Shown in pieces: positions 1-7,528 of a stretch of 26,609 bases of DNA. Numbering within the stretch: the first letter of the stretch is position 1; the number at the start of each line of letters is the position of its first letter. Made by a program: the position numbers and the translations under genes. The notes under the pieces were generated by a model. It made no database searches. It was not told the origin of the DNA and worked only from the letters and a program-made list of their open reading frames with translations. This DNA is from CAYXOX01 sp964466745 (lineage in GTDB: Bacteria > Pseudomonadota > Alphaproteobacteria > Rhodobacterales > Rhodobacteraceae). The stretch covers positions 1 through 26,609 of the forward strand of contig CAYXOX010000027.1 in assembly GCA_964466745.1 (NCBI GenBank), written 5' to 3'.

Positions 1-779
1 CGCCCGATCCAGCCATTGTAGATCATGCCCGAGTAACGGTGCTGGGCGATCTTGGGCAGGCCGGTTGTTCCTCCGGTGTGGAAATAGGCGGCGATCCTGT
101 CTTCGCTGGGGTCATCGAAGGCGAGGGCATCGGCCCGTTCGCGCGCTGCCTCGGCCGTGAAATCGAGCACGTCGGCGTGGTGGGCAACCTTGTTCTTCGG
201 GCGTAGCAGCGGCACCAGGAGGCGCTTGGCGCCCGTGAGGTAGCGCAGCAGGTCGACCTCGAGCACGGTCTTCACGTTGGGCGCGAACTTCACGGCCGCG
301 GCCGCCTTCTGCGCCACGTCGGTCTTGGGAAAGCTGCGCAAGGTCACGAGCACCTTCGCGCGCGTTTCCCGCAGGATCGCGGCGATCTGCTCGGGCTCCA
401 GCAGCGGGTTGATCGGGTTCACGATCCCGGCCACGGCCCCGCCCATGAGCACCGCCACCGTCTCCGAACAGTTTGGCAACAGGTAGGCCACCGTGTCCCC
501 GGGGCCGACGCCGAGGCGGCGGAAGAGGTTCGCCGCCTGGGTGGTCCTGCCGTGCACCTCGCGCCAGGTGAGGGTTTCCGACGGGGCGCCGGGGTCGGAG
601 AGAAGCTGGAAGCTCACCGCGGGGCGGGACGCGTGGGTTTCGGCGGTGTGGGTCAGAAACTCGTAGAGCGTGGTGGGTACGGCTCGCGCGTCGTAGGGCA
701 TTTCGGCTTCGATGCCGTCACGGTCCGCATATGTCGCGAACTTCGGCTCCGCCACTCCGAACTCGGCATAGGCACCCAT
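1..779 (-). CDS. acyl-CoA synthetase (AMP-dependent synthetase/ligase), N-terminal part
   Basis: The reading frame starts at ATG 779-777 on the minus strand and runs off the left edge of the window, so only about 259 N-terminal residues are visible. Family members activate a carboxylic acid with ATP to an acyl-adenylate and then transfer it to CoA. The decisive motif is the phosphate-binding loop TGGTTGLPK at about residues 234-242, preceded by FH. Upstream lie the usual N-terminal elements, including LTWREVHGRTTQAANLFRRL and GDTVAYLLPN. A strong ribosome site (GGAGGAGGGA) stands 4-5 bases before the ATG, which decides the start. It is the second gene on the minus strand after the ABC exporter, about 205 bases downstream of it. 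The acid substrate cannot be told because the C-terminal half is missing; a fatty-acid or aromatic-acid ligase is equally possible. Confidence 0.88.
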   Translation of the reverse strand, partial: MGAYAEFGVAEPKFATYADRDGIEAEMPYDARAVPTTLYEFLTHTAETHASRPAVSFQLLSDPGAPSETLTWREVHGRTTQAANLFRRLGVGPGDTVAYLLPNCSETVAVLMGGAVAGIVNPINPLLEPEQIAAILRETRAKVLVTLRSFPKTDVAQKAAAAVKFAPNVKTVLEVDLLRYLTGAKRLLVPLLRPKNKVAHHADVLDFTAEAARERADALAFDDPSEDRIAAYFHTGGTTGLPKIAQHRYSGMIYNGWIG

Positions 780-984
780 CGCCGTCCCTCCTCCGCCCGC
801 CTGACAACTCCCAATCTGGGGAAATGGGTGTGCGCACCCCCGCTGCAAGAGCCAAAATGCGCGAACGTGCCGGTTTGGGGCGGTGTTGCCGAGGTTCTGG
901 CGCGAAGCGCGGGCGCCGTGCGCCGCACCGGGCCGTGCTGCGGCGATGCAGGGGCGGTTGGCGGGGCCTGGGTGACGGCGGGCG

Positions 985-2775
985 CTACTCGGCGGCAAGA
1001 CCCTCGGTGAACTGGAGGCGGGCGAGGCGCGCGTAAAGGCCGCCCTGTGCCACGAGTTCGTCATGGGTGCCCACCGCCACGATGCGGCCGTGCTCCATCA
1101 CGATGATGCGGTCGGCCTTCTTCACCGTTGCGAGGCGGTGCGCCACGATCAGCGTGGTGCGGTTGCGCGCGAGGCGCTCCACGGCGAGTTGAACGAGCTG
1201 TTCGCTCTCGGCGTCGAGGGCGGATGTCGCCTCGTCGAGCAGGAGCACCGGTGCATCGCGCAGGATCGCCCGGGCGATGGCGATACGCTGGCGCTGCCCT
1301 CCCGAGAGCATGACCCCGCGCTCGCCAAGGTAGGTGCCGTAGCCCTGCGGCAGCGCCGAGATGAAATCATGGGCCGCGGCGGCACGGGCCGCGTCCTCCA
1401 CCTCGGCGTCGGTGGCTCCCGAGCGGCCGAAGCGGATGTTGTCGGCCGCCGAGGCCGCGAACACCACCGGATCCTGCGGCACGAGGGCGAGCGCCCGCCG
1501 GAAGGCCGCCCTGTCCATCTCGCGCACATCCACCCCGTCCAGCCGGATGGTTCCGCTTGCAGGGTCGTAGAAGCGCAGCAGGAGCTGAATGATCGTCGTC
1601 TTGCCCGCGCCGGACGGCCCGACGAGCGCGACCGTCTCGCCCGGCCTGACGGTGAACGAGACGCCGTCGAGCGCCGTGTCCTCCGGCCGGGACGGGTAGC
1701 GGAAGGCGACGTCTTCGAACACGATCTCGCCCCGCGCGGGTTCCGGCAGCGCCTTCGGGTGCGCGGGGTCGTGAACCGTGTCCTCGGCATTCAGCAGTTC
1801 CACGAGCCGCTCCGTCGCGCCCGCCGCGCGCTGCATCTCCGCCCAGAGTTCGGAAAGCGCCGCGACGGATGCGGCCACGATCCCCGCGTAGATCACGAAC
1901 TGCACCAGCTCGCCGGCGCTCATCATCCCGAGCCGCACATCGCGCGCACCGATCCAGAGCACGCTCAGGATGCCCGCGAACACCACGAAGATTATGATCG
2001 CGGTCATCACCGCCCGCAGCGCGATGCGGCGGCGGGCCACGTCGAAGCTCTGTTCGGTGGTGTCGCCGAAGGCGGCGCGCGAGGCCGCCTCGTGGGTGAA
2101 GGCCTGAACCGTCTGCACGGCCAGGAGCGCCTCGGAGGCATTCCCGGAGGAGGCGGCGATCCAGTCCTGGTTTTCCTTCGAGAGGCTGCGCACCCGGCGG
2201 CCGAGCGCGATGATCGGCAGCATGATGACGGGCACGATCAGCAGCACCAGCCCGGTCAGCTTGGCGGACGACCACAGCATCAGCACAAGGCCGCCCACGA
2301 GCAGGAGCATGTTGCGCAGCAGCCACGAGGCCGAAGAGCTGACCACCGCGAGAAGCAACGTGGTGTCGGTGGTGATCCGCGAGAGAACTTCCCCGGTCAC
2401 CAGTTTCTCGTAATAGGCCGGGCTCATTCCGATCATCCGGTCGAAGACGGCGCGCCGCATGTCGGCGATCACGCGCTCGCCGAGCCGGGTGACGATGTAG
2501 TAGCGGAGCGCGGTGCCAGCCGCGAAGACCATCGCAAGGGCGATCGCGCCGGCGAAGTAGATGTCGAGCAGGGCGATGTCGGCATTGAACCCGTCGATCA
2601 CGCGCCGGACCGCGATGGGCAGCGAGAGCGAGACGGCCGCGGTGAGCAAAAGGGCAGCGATGGCGAGCGCCACTGCCCGGCGGTAGGGCGCGAAGAAGGG
2701 TACCAGCGCGCCGAGCACACGGATGTTGCGCGAGCCTGCGCGTTCGCTTTCCCGTTGCTCGGGGGCTGGTGCCAT
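985..2775 (-). CDS. ABC transporter, fused permease/ATPase (MsbA/ABCB-like exporter)
   Basis: This is a 596-residue half-transporter, the normal length for a bacterial type IV exporter that works as a homodimer in the inner membrane. Residues about 30-310 hold six hydrophobic segments (for example ALAIAALLLTAAVSLSLPIA and MTAIIIFVVFAGILSVLWIG). Residues about 350-590 form the nucleotide-binding domain, with Walker A GPSGAGKTT near 385-393, the signature LSGGQRQRIAIARA near 488, Walker B VLLLDEATSALD near 510, and the switch histidine in VAHRLATV near 544. All catalytic motifs are intact. The start is ATG 2775-2773, with GAGAGGA about 12 bases upstream. The family exports lipids, drugs or peptides; the substrate is not visible here. 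It lies just downstream of tRNA-Gly on the same strand and is probably unrelated to the plus-strand catabolic block. Confidence 0.93.
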   Translation of the reverse strand: MAPAPEQRESERAGSRNIRVLGALVPFFAPYRRAVALAIAALLLTAAVSLSLPIAVRRVIDGFNADIALLDIYFAGAIALAMVFAAGTALRYYIVTRLGERVIADMRRAVFDRMIGMSPAYYEKLVTGEVLSRITTDTTLLLAVVSSSASWLLRNMLLLVGGLVLMLWSSAKLTGLVLLIVPVIMLPIIALGRRVRSLSKENQDWIAASSGNASEALLAVQTVQAFTHEAASRAAFGDTTEQSFDVARRRIALRAVMTAIIIFVVFAGILSVLWIGARDVRLGMMSAGELVQFVIYAGIVAASVAALSELWAEMQRAAGATERLVELLNAEDTVHDPAHPKALPEPARGEIVFEDVAFRYPSRPEDTALDGVSFTVRPGETVALVGPSGAGKTTIIQLLLRFYDPASGTIRLDGVDVREMDRAAFRRALALVPQDPVVFAASAADNIRFGRSGATDAEVEDAARAAAAHDFISALPQGYGTYLGERGVMLSGGQRQRIAIARAILRDAPVLLLDEATSALDAESEQLVQLAVERLARNRTTLIVAHRLATVKKADRIIVMEHGRIVAVGTHDELVAQGGLYARLARLQFTEGLAAE

Positions 2776-2909
2776 CCTGGCCTGCGTCCTCTCTCCCGGT
2801 GCTCCGTCTTAGCCCGGCGGGCGCAGCGGGCCAAGGCGAGCCCGCCCGCGTCTCGCGGTCGCACAGCGCCGCGGAGGCGTCAGGGCGATTGTCTCTTGAA
2901 GCAGGGCCG

Positions 2910-2983
2910 TGGAGCGGGCAGCGGGAATCGAACCCGCACCAAGAGCTTGGAAGGCTCGTGTGATACCATTTCACCATGCCCGC
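2910..2983 (-). tRNA. tRNA-Gly (anticodon TCC)
   Basis: The minus strand folds as a complete tRNA. The 5' acceptor strand GCGGGCA (2983-2977) pairs with TGCCCGC (2920-2914). The anticodon stem-loop is GAGCCTTCCAAGCTC with anticodon TCC, read as glycine GGA/GGG. The T arm contains GGTTCGATTCC. The discriminator base is T at 2913, and the CCA tail is encoded at 2912-2910. The length is 74 bases including CCA. A promoter-like TTGACG/TTAGCG pair lies just upstream. Confidence 0.95.
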
Positions 2984-2994
2984 GGTCCGCTCAT

Positions 2995-3022
2995 CGCTAA
3001 GGCCGGTGCGAGCGATCGTCAA
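2995..3022 (-). promoter_or_regulatory. candidate promoter of tRNA-Gly
   Basis: On the minus strand TTGACG (3022-3017) is followed after 16 bases by TTAGCG (3000-2995), and the tRNA 5' end is at 2983, 12 bases on. The -35 box is good. The -10 box is weak, as is common in alphaproteobacterial stable-RNA promoters. The position is right for a tRNA leader of a few bases. Confidence 0.45.
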
Positions 3023-3025
3023 GCC

Positions 3026-3039
3026 CGCCTGCGCAGGCG
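3026..3039. repeat. 14-bp perfect palindrome between tRNA-Gly and pxpB
   Basis: CGCCTGCGCAGGCG is its own reverse complement. It abuts the tRNA -35 box and lies about 75 bases before the pxpB start. It could be an operator, a small hairpin, or a copy of a dispersed G+C-rich palindrome; a single window cannot decide. Confidence 0.5.
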
Positions 3040-3115
3040 AACAGGCGATGCGGACGGAGTGGGGACAGCGCTGCGGCGCTTGAAGACGCGCCTTGGGGCT
3101 GCGAATGCTGTGGCC

Positions 3116-3883
3116 ATGGGTCCGCCCGAAGCTCATACCGCGGCTGCGCCGCAGTTGCCCGCCGTTCTGCCGCTCGGGTGGGACGGCCTGCTCGTGCGCT
3201 TCGGCACCAGGCTCGACGATGCCGCGAACAGGGCTGCGCTCGCGTTCCGGGCCGAGCTGGAACGGTGCGCCTCGGAGGGGATCGCCGAAACCGCCCCTGG
3301 CCTCGGCTCGGTTTACGTGCGGCTCGATCCGGGCCACGCGGCCGCCGCGTCGGTGCCCGGGCGCCTCGAGGGGCTTCTCGGTGGGCGCGACTGGTTTGCC
3401 GAACCTCTGCCCAAGGGCCGGCGGCTTTGGCGTCTGCCCTGTGCCTTCGGCGGCGCGTCGGGCCCTGCGCTTGCGGCCTGTGCGGAGGCCGCGGGCCTAT
3501 CGGAAAACGCGGCCGTGGAGGCGCTTGCGGCCTGCCGGCTGCGCGTGCTGGCGTTGGGGTTCGCGCCCGGGCAGCCCTATCTCGGTGTGCTTCCTGAAGA
3601 GTGGGATCTGCCGCGCCGCACGGCGCTTTCGGAACCGGTGCCGGCGGGAGCGGTGGGGCTCGCCGTGCGCCAGCTCACGCTCTTCGCCGCGCCCTCGCCA
3701 ACGGGCTGGCACCATGTGGGCCAGACGCGTTTGGCCTGCTTCGACCCGGCGCGTTCGGCCGCCGTCGCGCTCGCCGCGGGAGACGAGATCCGCTTCGAGC
3801 CGGTCGCGCCGGACAGGCTGGAGGCGCTCGCCGCCGCCGATCCCGGCGGGTTCGGCGGGGCCCGCTGCGAGACGCTGGAATGA
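3116..3883 (+). CDS. pxpB: 5-oxoprolinase subunit PxpB (KipI family)
   Basis: PxpB forms a complex with PxpC and PxpA that opens the lactam ring of 5-oxoproline to glutamate using ATP. Family signs are GFAPGQPYLGVLP (from about residue 147; usual form GFxPGFPYLGGLP), GLAVRQLTLFAAPSPTGWHH near 180-200 (usual GIAGxQTxxYPxxSPGGW), and a C-terminal GDEIRFEPV strand. The protein has about 255 residues, slightly longer than the usual 220-240, from an alanine-rich N-terminus. The open frame extends upstream through the tRNA gene, so the start must be near 3110-3116. I chose ATG 3116; GTG 3110 is in frame and nearer a GGGG ribosome site. The stop overlaps the pxpC start by four bases (ATGA), implying coupled translation. 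Confidence 0.85.
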   Translation: MGPPEAHTAAAPQLPAVLPLGWDGLLVRFGTRLDDAANRAALAFRAELERCASEGIAETAPGLGSVYVRLDPGHAAAASVPGRLEGLLGGRDWFAEPLPKGRRLWRLPCAFGGASGPALAACAEAAGLSENAAVEALAACRLRVLALGFAPGQPYLGVLPEEWDLPRRTALSEPVPAGAVGLAVRQLTLFAAPSPTGWHHVGQTRLACFDPARSAAVALAAGDEIRFEPVAPDRLEALAAADPGGFGGARCETLE

Positions 3884-4950
3884 GCGGGTTGGAGGTGCTG
3901 GCCATCGGCCCGGGCGCCACGCTGCAAGATGCCGGCAGGCCGGGATGGCGTGCATCCGGGGTGGCGCAGGGTGGCGCGGTGGATCCGTTCGCCCTTGCCG
4001 AGGGCGCCGCGCTCCTCGGGCAGGGTGCCGAGTGCGCCGCTCTCGAGCTTGCGCTGGGCGGCGCGCGGCTGCGGGCCCTCGCGCCACTCACGGTGGCGCT
4101 GACGGGCGCCGAGCGGCCCGTGCGGATCGGCGAGCGGGTGCCGGGCTGGAACGCCAGCCACGCGCTCGATGCAGGCGATGTGCTGGAACTGGGGCCTTCG
4201 CGGCACGGCGTCTTCTCCTACTTGCATGTTGCCGGCGGATTCGACGGCCCCCGGATCCTCGGGAGCCGTGCGGCGCATCTCGCCGCCGGCCTCGGGCGCG
4301 CCGTCAACGCCGGGGAAACGCTCGCGCTTGCGGACGATCGCGCTGGACGCGGTGCCCCGGCCGGCCGGGCGATCCGGCCCCTGCCGCGGGGGGACGGGCC
4401 GCTGCGCCTGCTCCCGGGGCCCCAGACTGAGCTCTTCGACGAGGCCACGCTCGAGCGATTCTGCGCCACCACCTTCACCCGCGACGCGCGCGGCAACCGG
4501 CAGGGCGTGCTTCTGACGTCAGGCGATGCGCCCTTCGCAGCCGGGGGGCAGCTTTCACTGCTATCCGAGCCGGTGGTGCCGGGCGATGTGCAGCTCGCCG
4601 GCGAGGGCGCTCCATTCGTGCTCGGCCCGGAGTGCCAGACGATGGGGGGCTACCCGCGCATCGGCACGCTCCTTCCCGCGGATCTCGTACGGGTCTACCA
4701 GGCGCCGCCGGGCACGCGGCTACGCTTCGCCTTCGTCGGCCCGGAGGATGCGCGCGTCGAGGCGCATGCGCTGGCCGCGGCCCGGGCCGGGCTGGCCGAA
4801 CGGGTGAGGCCCGCAGCGGCCATGGGCAGGGATCCGGCCGGCGCGCCCAGCACGGCCGAGCTTCTCGGCGCCCGGCTGGTCGACGGGTTCACCACCGGGC
4901 TGCCCGAGGCAGGGCCGGACGCCGGTGAAGACGGGGGAGACGGGACATGA
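3880..4950 (+). CDS. pxpC: 5-oxoprolinase subunit PxpC (biotin-dependent carboxyltransferase/KipA family)
   Basis: This 356-residue protein is the large partner of PxpB. The N-terminus has ATLQDAGRPGWRASGVAQGG followed by AVDPFAL, matching the family pattern TxQDxGRxGxxxxGVxxxGAMDxxA. Residues near 176 read LLPGPQTELF, and near 256 QTMGGYPRIG, preceded by SEPVVPGDVQLAGEG. All are hallmark segments of the KipA/urea-amidolyase-related fold. The start at ATG 3880 overlaps the pxpB stop, and the stop overlaps the pxpA start at 4947 in the same ATGA manner, so the three genes form one coupled operon. The family also includes parts of urea carboxylase, but the PxpB and PxpA neighbours settle the assignment to an ATP-dependent lactam hydrolase complex. 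Confidence 0.88.
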   Translation: MSGLEVLAIGPGATLQDAGRPGWRASGVAQGGAVDPFALAEGAALLGQGAECAALELALGGARLRALAPLTVALTGAERPVRIGERVPGWNASHALDAGDVLELGPSRHGVFSYLHVAGGFDGPRILGSRAAHLAAGLGRAVNAGETLALADDRAGRGAPAGRAIRPLPRGDGPLRLLPGPQTELFDEATLERFCATTFTRDARGNRQGVLLTSGDAPFAAGGQLSLLSEPVVPGDVQLAGEGAPFVLGPECQTMGGYPRIGTLLPADLVRVYQAPPGTRLRFAFVGPEDARVEAHALAAARAGLAERVRPAAAMGRDPAGAPSTAELLGARLVDGFTTGLPEAGPDAGEDGGDGT

Positions 4951-5714
4951 GCGCGACCGTGGATCTGAACGCGGACATGGGAGAGAGTTTCGGGGCCTGG
5001 TTGATGGGCCGCGACGCCGAACTGCTCGATGTGGTGACATCGGCCAATGTCGCCTGCGGCTTTCACGCCGGCGATCCGGATGTCATGGCGCGGACCTTCG
5101 CCGAGGCCGCGCGCCGCGGCGTGGCGGTGGGCGCCCACCCGGGTTTCGCCGATCTGCAGGGCTTCGGGCGCCGCCGCATCGACGTGCCGCCCGCGACGCT
5201 GGCCAACCAGATCCGCTACCAGGTTGCGGCGGCGGCGGGGATGGCCCGGGCCGCCGGGCTCGACCTGGCCCATGTGAAGCTCCATGGGGCGCTTTCGAAC
5301 ATGGCCGCCGAGGACATCGATCTCGCCCGGATGTGCATACTAGCCGCGCGGGACGTGGTGCCCGGCATCCGAACGGTGGTGCAGGCCGCCACCGCCATGG
5401 AAGCTGCCGCCCGCGATCTCGGCGAGCCGTATTCGGCGGAAATATTCGCCGACCGCGCCTACGAGGCCGATGGCACCCTGCGGGACCGCCGCTTTCCGGG
5501 CGCGGTGATCCACGATCCGGCCGAGGCGGCGCGGCGGGTGTGCGCGATGCTGGCGGCCGGGGCCATACTCGCGGAAGATGGAAGCGTCTTGCCGGCCCGG
5601 ATCGACACCGTCTGCGTGCACGGCGACGGTCCTGCCGCGCTCGAAATCGCGCGTGCCGTGCGCGCGGCCCTGCTGGACGCAGGGTGCGTCCTGCGCGCGC
5701 CGGGTCGAGCGTGA
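4947..5714 (+). CDS. pxpA: 5-oxoprolinase subunit PxpA (LamB/YcsF family)
   Basis: This is a 255-residue TIM-barrel-like subunit that carries the ring-opening half of ATP-dependent 5-oxoprolinase. Diagnostic motifs are LNADMGESFG (residues 7-16), SANVACGFHAGDP (32-44), GAHPGFADLQGFGRR (62-76), EIFADRAYEADG near 156, and VHGDGP near 221. The segment that is normally VKPHGALYN reads VKLHGALSN (residues 110-118), with proline and tyrosine replaced by leucine and serine. This is unusual for the family and may mean a substrate other than 5-oxoproline. The start is ATG 4947, overlapping the pxpC stop. A 165-base gap follows before the cysteine hydrolase gene. Confidence 0.9.
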   Translation: MSATVDLNADMGESFGAWLMGRDAELLDVVTSANVACGFHAGDPDVMARTFAEAARRGVAVGAHPGFADLQGFGRRRIDVPPATLANQIRYQVAAAAGMARAAGLDLAHVKLHGALSNMAAEDIDLARMCILAARDVVPGIRTVVQAATAMEAAARDLGEPYSAEIFADRAYEADGTLRDRRFPGAVIHDPAEAARRVCAMLAAGAILAEDGSVLPARIDTVCVHGDGPAALEIARAVRAALLDAGCVLRAPGRA

Positions 5715-5799
5715 GCCGGACGGCCCTGCGCATGGGCCTGCGGCGCACTCAGAGAGGGTGCCCTGACGGCAGGGAGGCGCTGCATGCGCGAACAACGTG

Positions 5800-5828
5800 T
5801 TGAACGAATCCCCATATCGTTTGAGTAT
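5800..5828 (+). promoter_or_regulatory. possible promoter of the cysteine hydrolase gene
   Basis: TTGAAC (5800-5805) and GAGTAT (5823-5828) are 17 bases apart, about 50 bases before ATG 5880. The -35 box is fair and the -10 box poor. The stretch is visibly richer in A+T than its surroundings. Confidence 0.28.
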
Positions 5829-5879
5829 GACGCAAATCCAGCGCCGCTTGTCCGGCGGCGCATCAGCAGGGAGCAGCCG

Positions 5880-6605
5880 ATGAAAGCCTATGTCTACGGG
5901 GTCAAGAAGGAGATCCCCACGAAGTTCTCCGAATGGGTCTCGCGGCCGGATACGGCGGTGGTCTCGATCGACATGCACGAAGGGCACCTCGCGGCCGACG
6001 GCAACTGTCCGTGCCCGGCCCCGCGCGGCATCGAGATCATCGAACCCGTCAACGCGTTCCATCGCGCGGCGCGAGCCCGCGGCATCCCGATCGTGCACGT
6101 GCGCTCTGTGCTGCGGCGCACCGGCGAGGACGATCTCAAGGGCCAGCATCCCGCGGCATGGCGCGCGCTCACCGAGTTGCACGAGCTCGACATTCCCACC
6201 CTCGACGAGCACGCGCTGGAAGGCAGCCGCTGGACGCAGTTCGTTACCGAGGTGCTCGACACCGACCTGATCGTGGAGACGAAGCGCCGCCTTTCCGCCT
6301 TCTATCCCACCGATCTCGATTTCCTGCTGCGGTCCATGGGCATCAAGCGGATCGTGCTCAACGGCGGGATGACCGATTGCTGCGTTCTGAACGCCTCTTT
6401 CGACGCTTCCAACATCGGTTACCGCGTCTGCGTCGCGGCTGATCTGGTGCGCGGCTCGGGCCCGGATCTAGAGGATGCGGCGTTGAAGATGGTCTCGATC
6501 CACACCGGCCTCGTGATGGACGCGGCAGACATCCTCGCCCAGTGGGACGCCACCTCCGAAGCCGCGGAAAGCGGGGCGGGGCGTGTCGCCGCTGCCGCTG
6601 TCTGA
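5880..6605 (+). CDS. cysteine hydrolase, isochorismatase family
   Basis: This 241-residue protein has the alpha/beta isochorismatase fold. The catalytic triad typical of amidases in this family is visible: Asp31 in VVSIDMHEGH, Lys135 in VETKRRLSAF, and the nucleophile Cys168 in GGMTDCCVLNAS. Members cleave C-N bonds of small amides (nicotinamidase, maleamate amidohydrolase, biuret and carbamoyl hydrolases) or the isochorismate ether. The intact Cys supports a hydrolase of the amidase type. The start at ATG 5880 has AGGGAG about 7 bases upstream; the longer open frame from 5784 has no such site. A low-complexity alanine-rich tail follows the domain. It sits between the lactamase operon and a regulator, which fits cleavage of a linear amide after ring opening. 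The exact substrate is unknown. Confidence 0.85.
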   Translation: MKAYVYGVKKEIPTKFSEWVSRPDTAVVSIDMHEGHLAADGNCPCPAPRGIEIIEPVNAFHRAARARGIPIVHVRSVLRRTGEDDLKGQHPAAWRALTELHELDIPTLDEHALEGSRWTQFVTEVLDTDLIVETKRRLSAFYPTDLDFLLRSMGIKRIVLNGGMTDCCVLNASFDASNIGYRVCVAADLVRGSGPDLEDAALKMVSIHTGLVMDAADILAQWDATSEAAESGAGRVAAAAV

Positions 6606-6775
6606 CCGGGAACGGACCCGGAATTGAGGCTCGCGCGCTTTTTCTGCGGGTTCGCTGCGGGTTGGGTGTATAAGGTCGAAGATGACCGGTGCTGGCGGGG
6701 ATTTCCCGCCTCCGGCCGTCCCGCGTGAGCGAGGCGGCCGTGCCCGGCGCGGAAGGAACTGGCAAGCGAGGAAAA

Positions 6776-7381
6776 ATGAACCGGCTGGCACGAAACCAGA
6801 GCGGCAGGGAAAGCGCCGCGAACGACAACACCGCGCGCACGCTCGCCCTGATCGGCCGACGCATCCGCGAGTTGCGCAAGGGCCGCGACATGACCCTGCA
6901 GCAACTGGCCGATGCAAGCGGAATAAGCGCGTCGATGCTCAGCCTCGTCGAACGCGGGCTTGCCTCACCCTCCATCGGATCGCTCATCGTGGTGGCCGAG
7001 GCCCTGGGGATCGGAACTTCGGAGCTTCTCGCGGCCGACGATCACTCCGACGACATCGTGGTGCGCGGCGAGGACGTGGCGCCGGTGACGACCCCGGAAC
7101 GGGTGGTGCGGCGTGTGCTCAAGGAAAACCACGCCCACGGCATCTCGATCGCCATAAACGAATACGCGCCCGGAACATCTTCCAACCTCACGCCGATCAG
7201 CCACAAGGGGTTCGAGTACGGTGTGCTGCTGGAGGGGGCGCTGACCGTCATGGTGGACGGCGAAAGCTACGTGATCCGAGCGGGCGACCTCATCGCCTAT
7301 TCCTCGGAGCGCCCCCACAGGATCTGGAACCACGGGGACAGCATGGCCCGCACCGTCTGGATCAATACCGACCGCCGCTGA
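6776..7381 (+). CDS. XRE-family transcriptional regulator with C-terminal cupin domain
   Basis: This 201-residue two-domain regulator has a helix-turn-helix at about residues 23-77 (RIRELRKGRDMTLQQLADAS, then ISASMLSLVERGLASPS) and a small cupin at about 125-200 (GFEYGVLLEGALTVMVDGES, then GDLIAYSSERPHRIWNHG). Such proteins bind DNA as dimers and sense a small metabolite or metal in the cupin barrel. ATG 6776 has GAGG 5 bases upstream and leads straight into the domain; an in-frame upstream TTG at 6689 would add about 29 poorly conserved residues. The gene lies at the head of the molybdenum hydroxylase genes, so it is the best candidate controller of the neighbouring catabolic operons. This role is inferred from position. 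Confidence 0.9.
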   Translation: MNRLARNQSGRESAANDNTARTLALIGRRIRELRKGRDMTLQQLADASGISASMLSLVERGLASPSIGSLIVVAEALGIGTSELLAADDHSDDIVVRGEDVAPVTTPERVVRRVLKENHAHGISIAINEYAPGTSSNLTPISHKGFEYGVLLEGALTVMVDGESYVIRAGDLIAYSSERPHRIWNHGDSMARTVWINTDRR

Positions 7382-7394
7382 CGGGCGGGGGCAG

Positions 7395-7418
7395 CCCCGC
7401 GCCTGGCTGGCGCCGGGG
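7395..7418 (+). terminator. hairpin after the XRE-cupin gene, possible terminator
   Basis: CCCCG-CGCC (7395-7403) pairs with GGCG-C-CGGGG (7409-7418) around the loop TGGCT, with a single bulged C. It starts 14 bases after the regulator stop and precedes the TTGACA promoter box of the next operon. There is no T run on the plus strand, so it may act as a pause or stability element instead. Confidence 0.4.
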
Positions 7419-7425
7419 AAAGGCG

Positions 7426-7454
7426 TTGACAGCCTCCGCCTCCCTCTTCATTGT
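7426..7454 (+). promoter_or_regulatory. candidate promoter of the molybdenum hydroxylase operon
   Basis: A perfect TTGACA (7426-7431) is followed after 17 bases by CATTGT (7449-7454), a modest -10 match. Directly downstream is an A/T dyad AAAAAAGTTTT (7456-7466) in an otherwise G+C-rich region. The first gene starts at 7529, leaving a leader of about 70 bases. Confidence 0.5.
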
Positions 7455-7528
7455 TAAAAAAGTTTTGGTGAGGATAAAATCGGGCGACGGGGCCGCCAAA
7501 CGGCCGCCGCCGGCCCTGCCGGGGAGCC

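Noticed and set aside
826..839. Dyad GGGTG-TGCG-CACCC between the ligase and exporter genes
   Set aside because: A short stem in G+C-rich DNA with no T tract and no clear promoter boxes near it; not distinguishable from chance.
2816..2846. Stem GGCGGGC/GCCCGCC between the exporter and tRNA, same arms as at 22209-22235
   Set aside because: A seven-base all-G/C arm recurs easily by chance at this composition, the loops differ, and there is no T run; not called as a repeat family.
1063..3000. 645-residue plus-strand open frame antisense to the ABC exporter
   Set aside because: It runs across the exporter and the tRNA gene and has a His/Arg-rich composition typical of shadow frames.
2909..3115. 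N-terminal extension of pxpB back to 2909
   Set aside because: The extension would translate the tRNA-Gly gene in antisense; the family similarity begins after 3116.
5761..5774. Small hairpin CCCTG-ACGG-CAGGG after pxpA as a terminator
   Set aside because: A five-base stem without a T run is too weak to call.
6669..6674. TATAAG as a -10 box for the XRE-cupin gene
   Set aside because: No acceptable -35 box lies 16-18 bases upstream, and the box is about 100 bases before the start codon.
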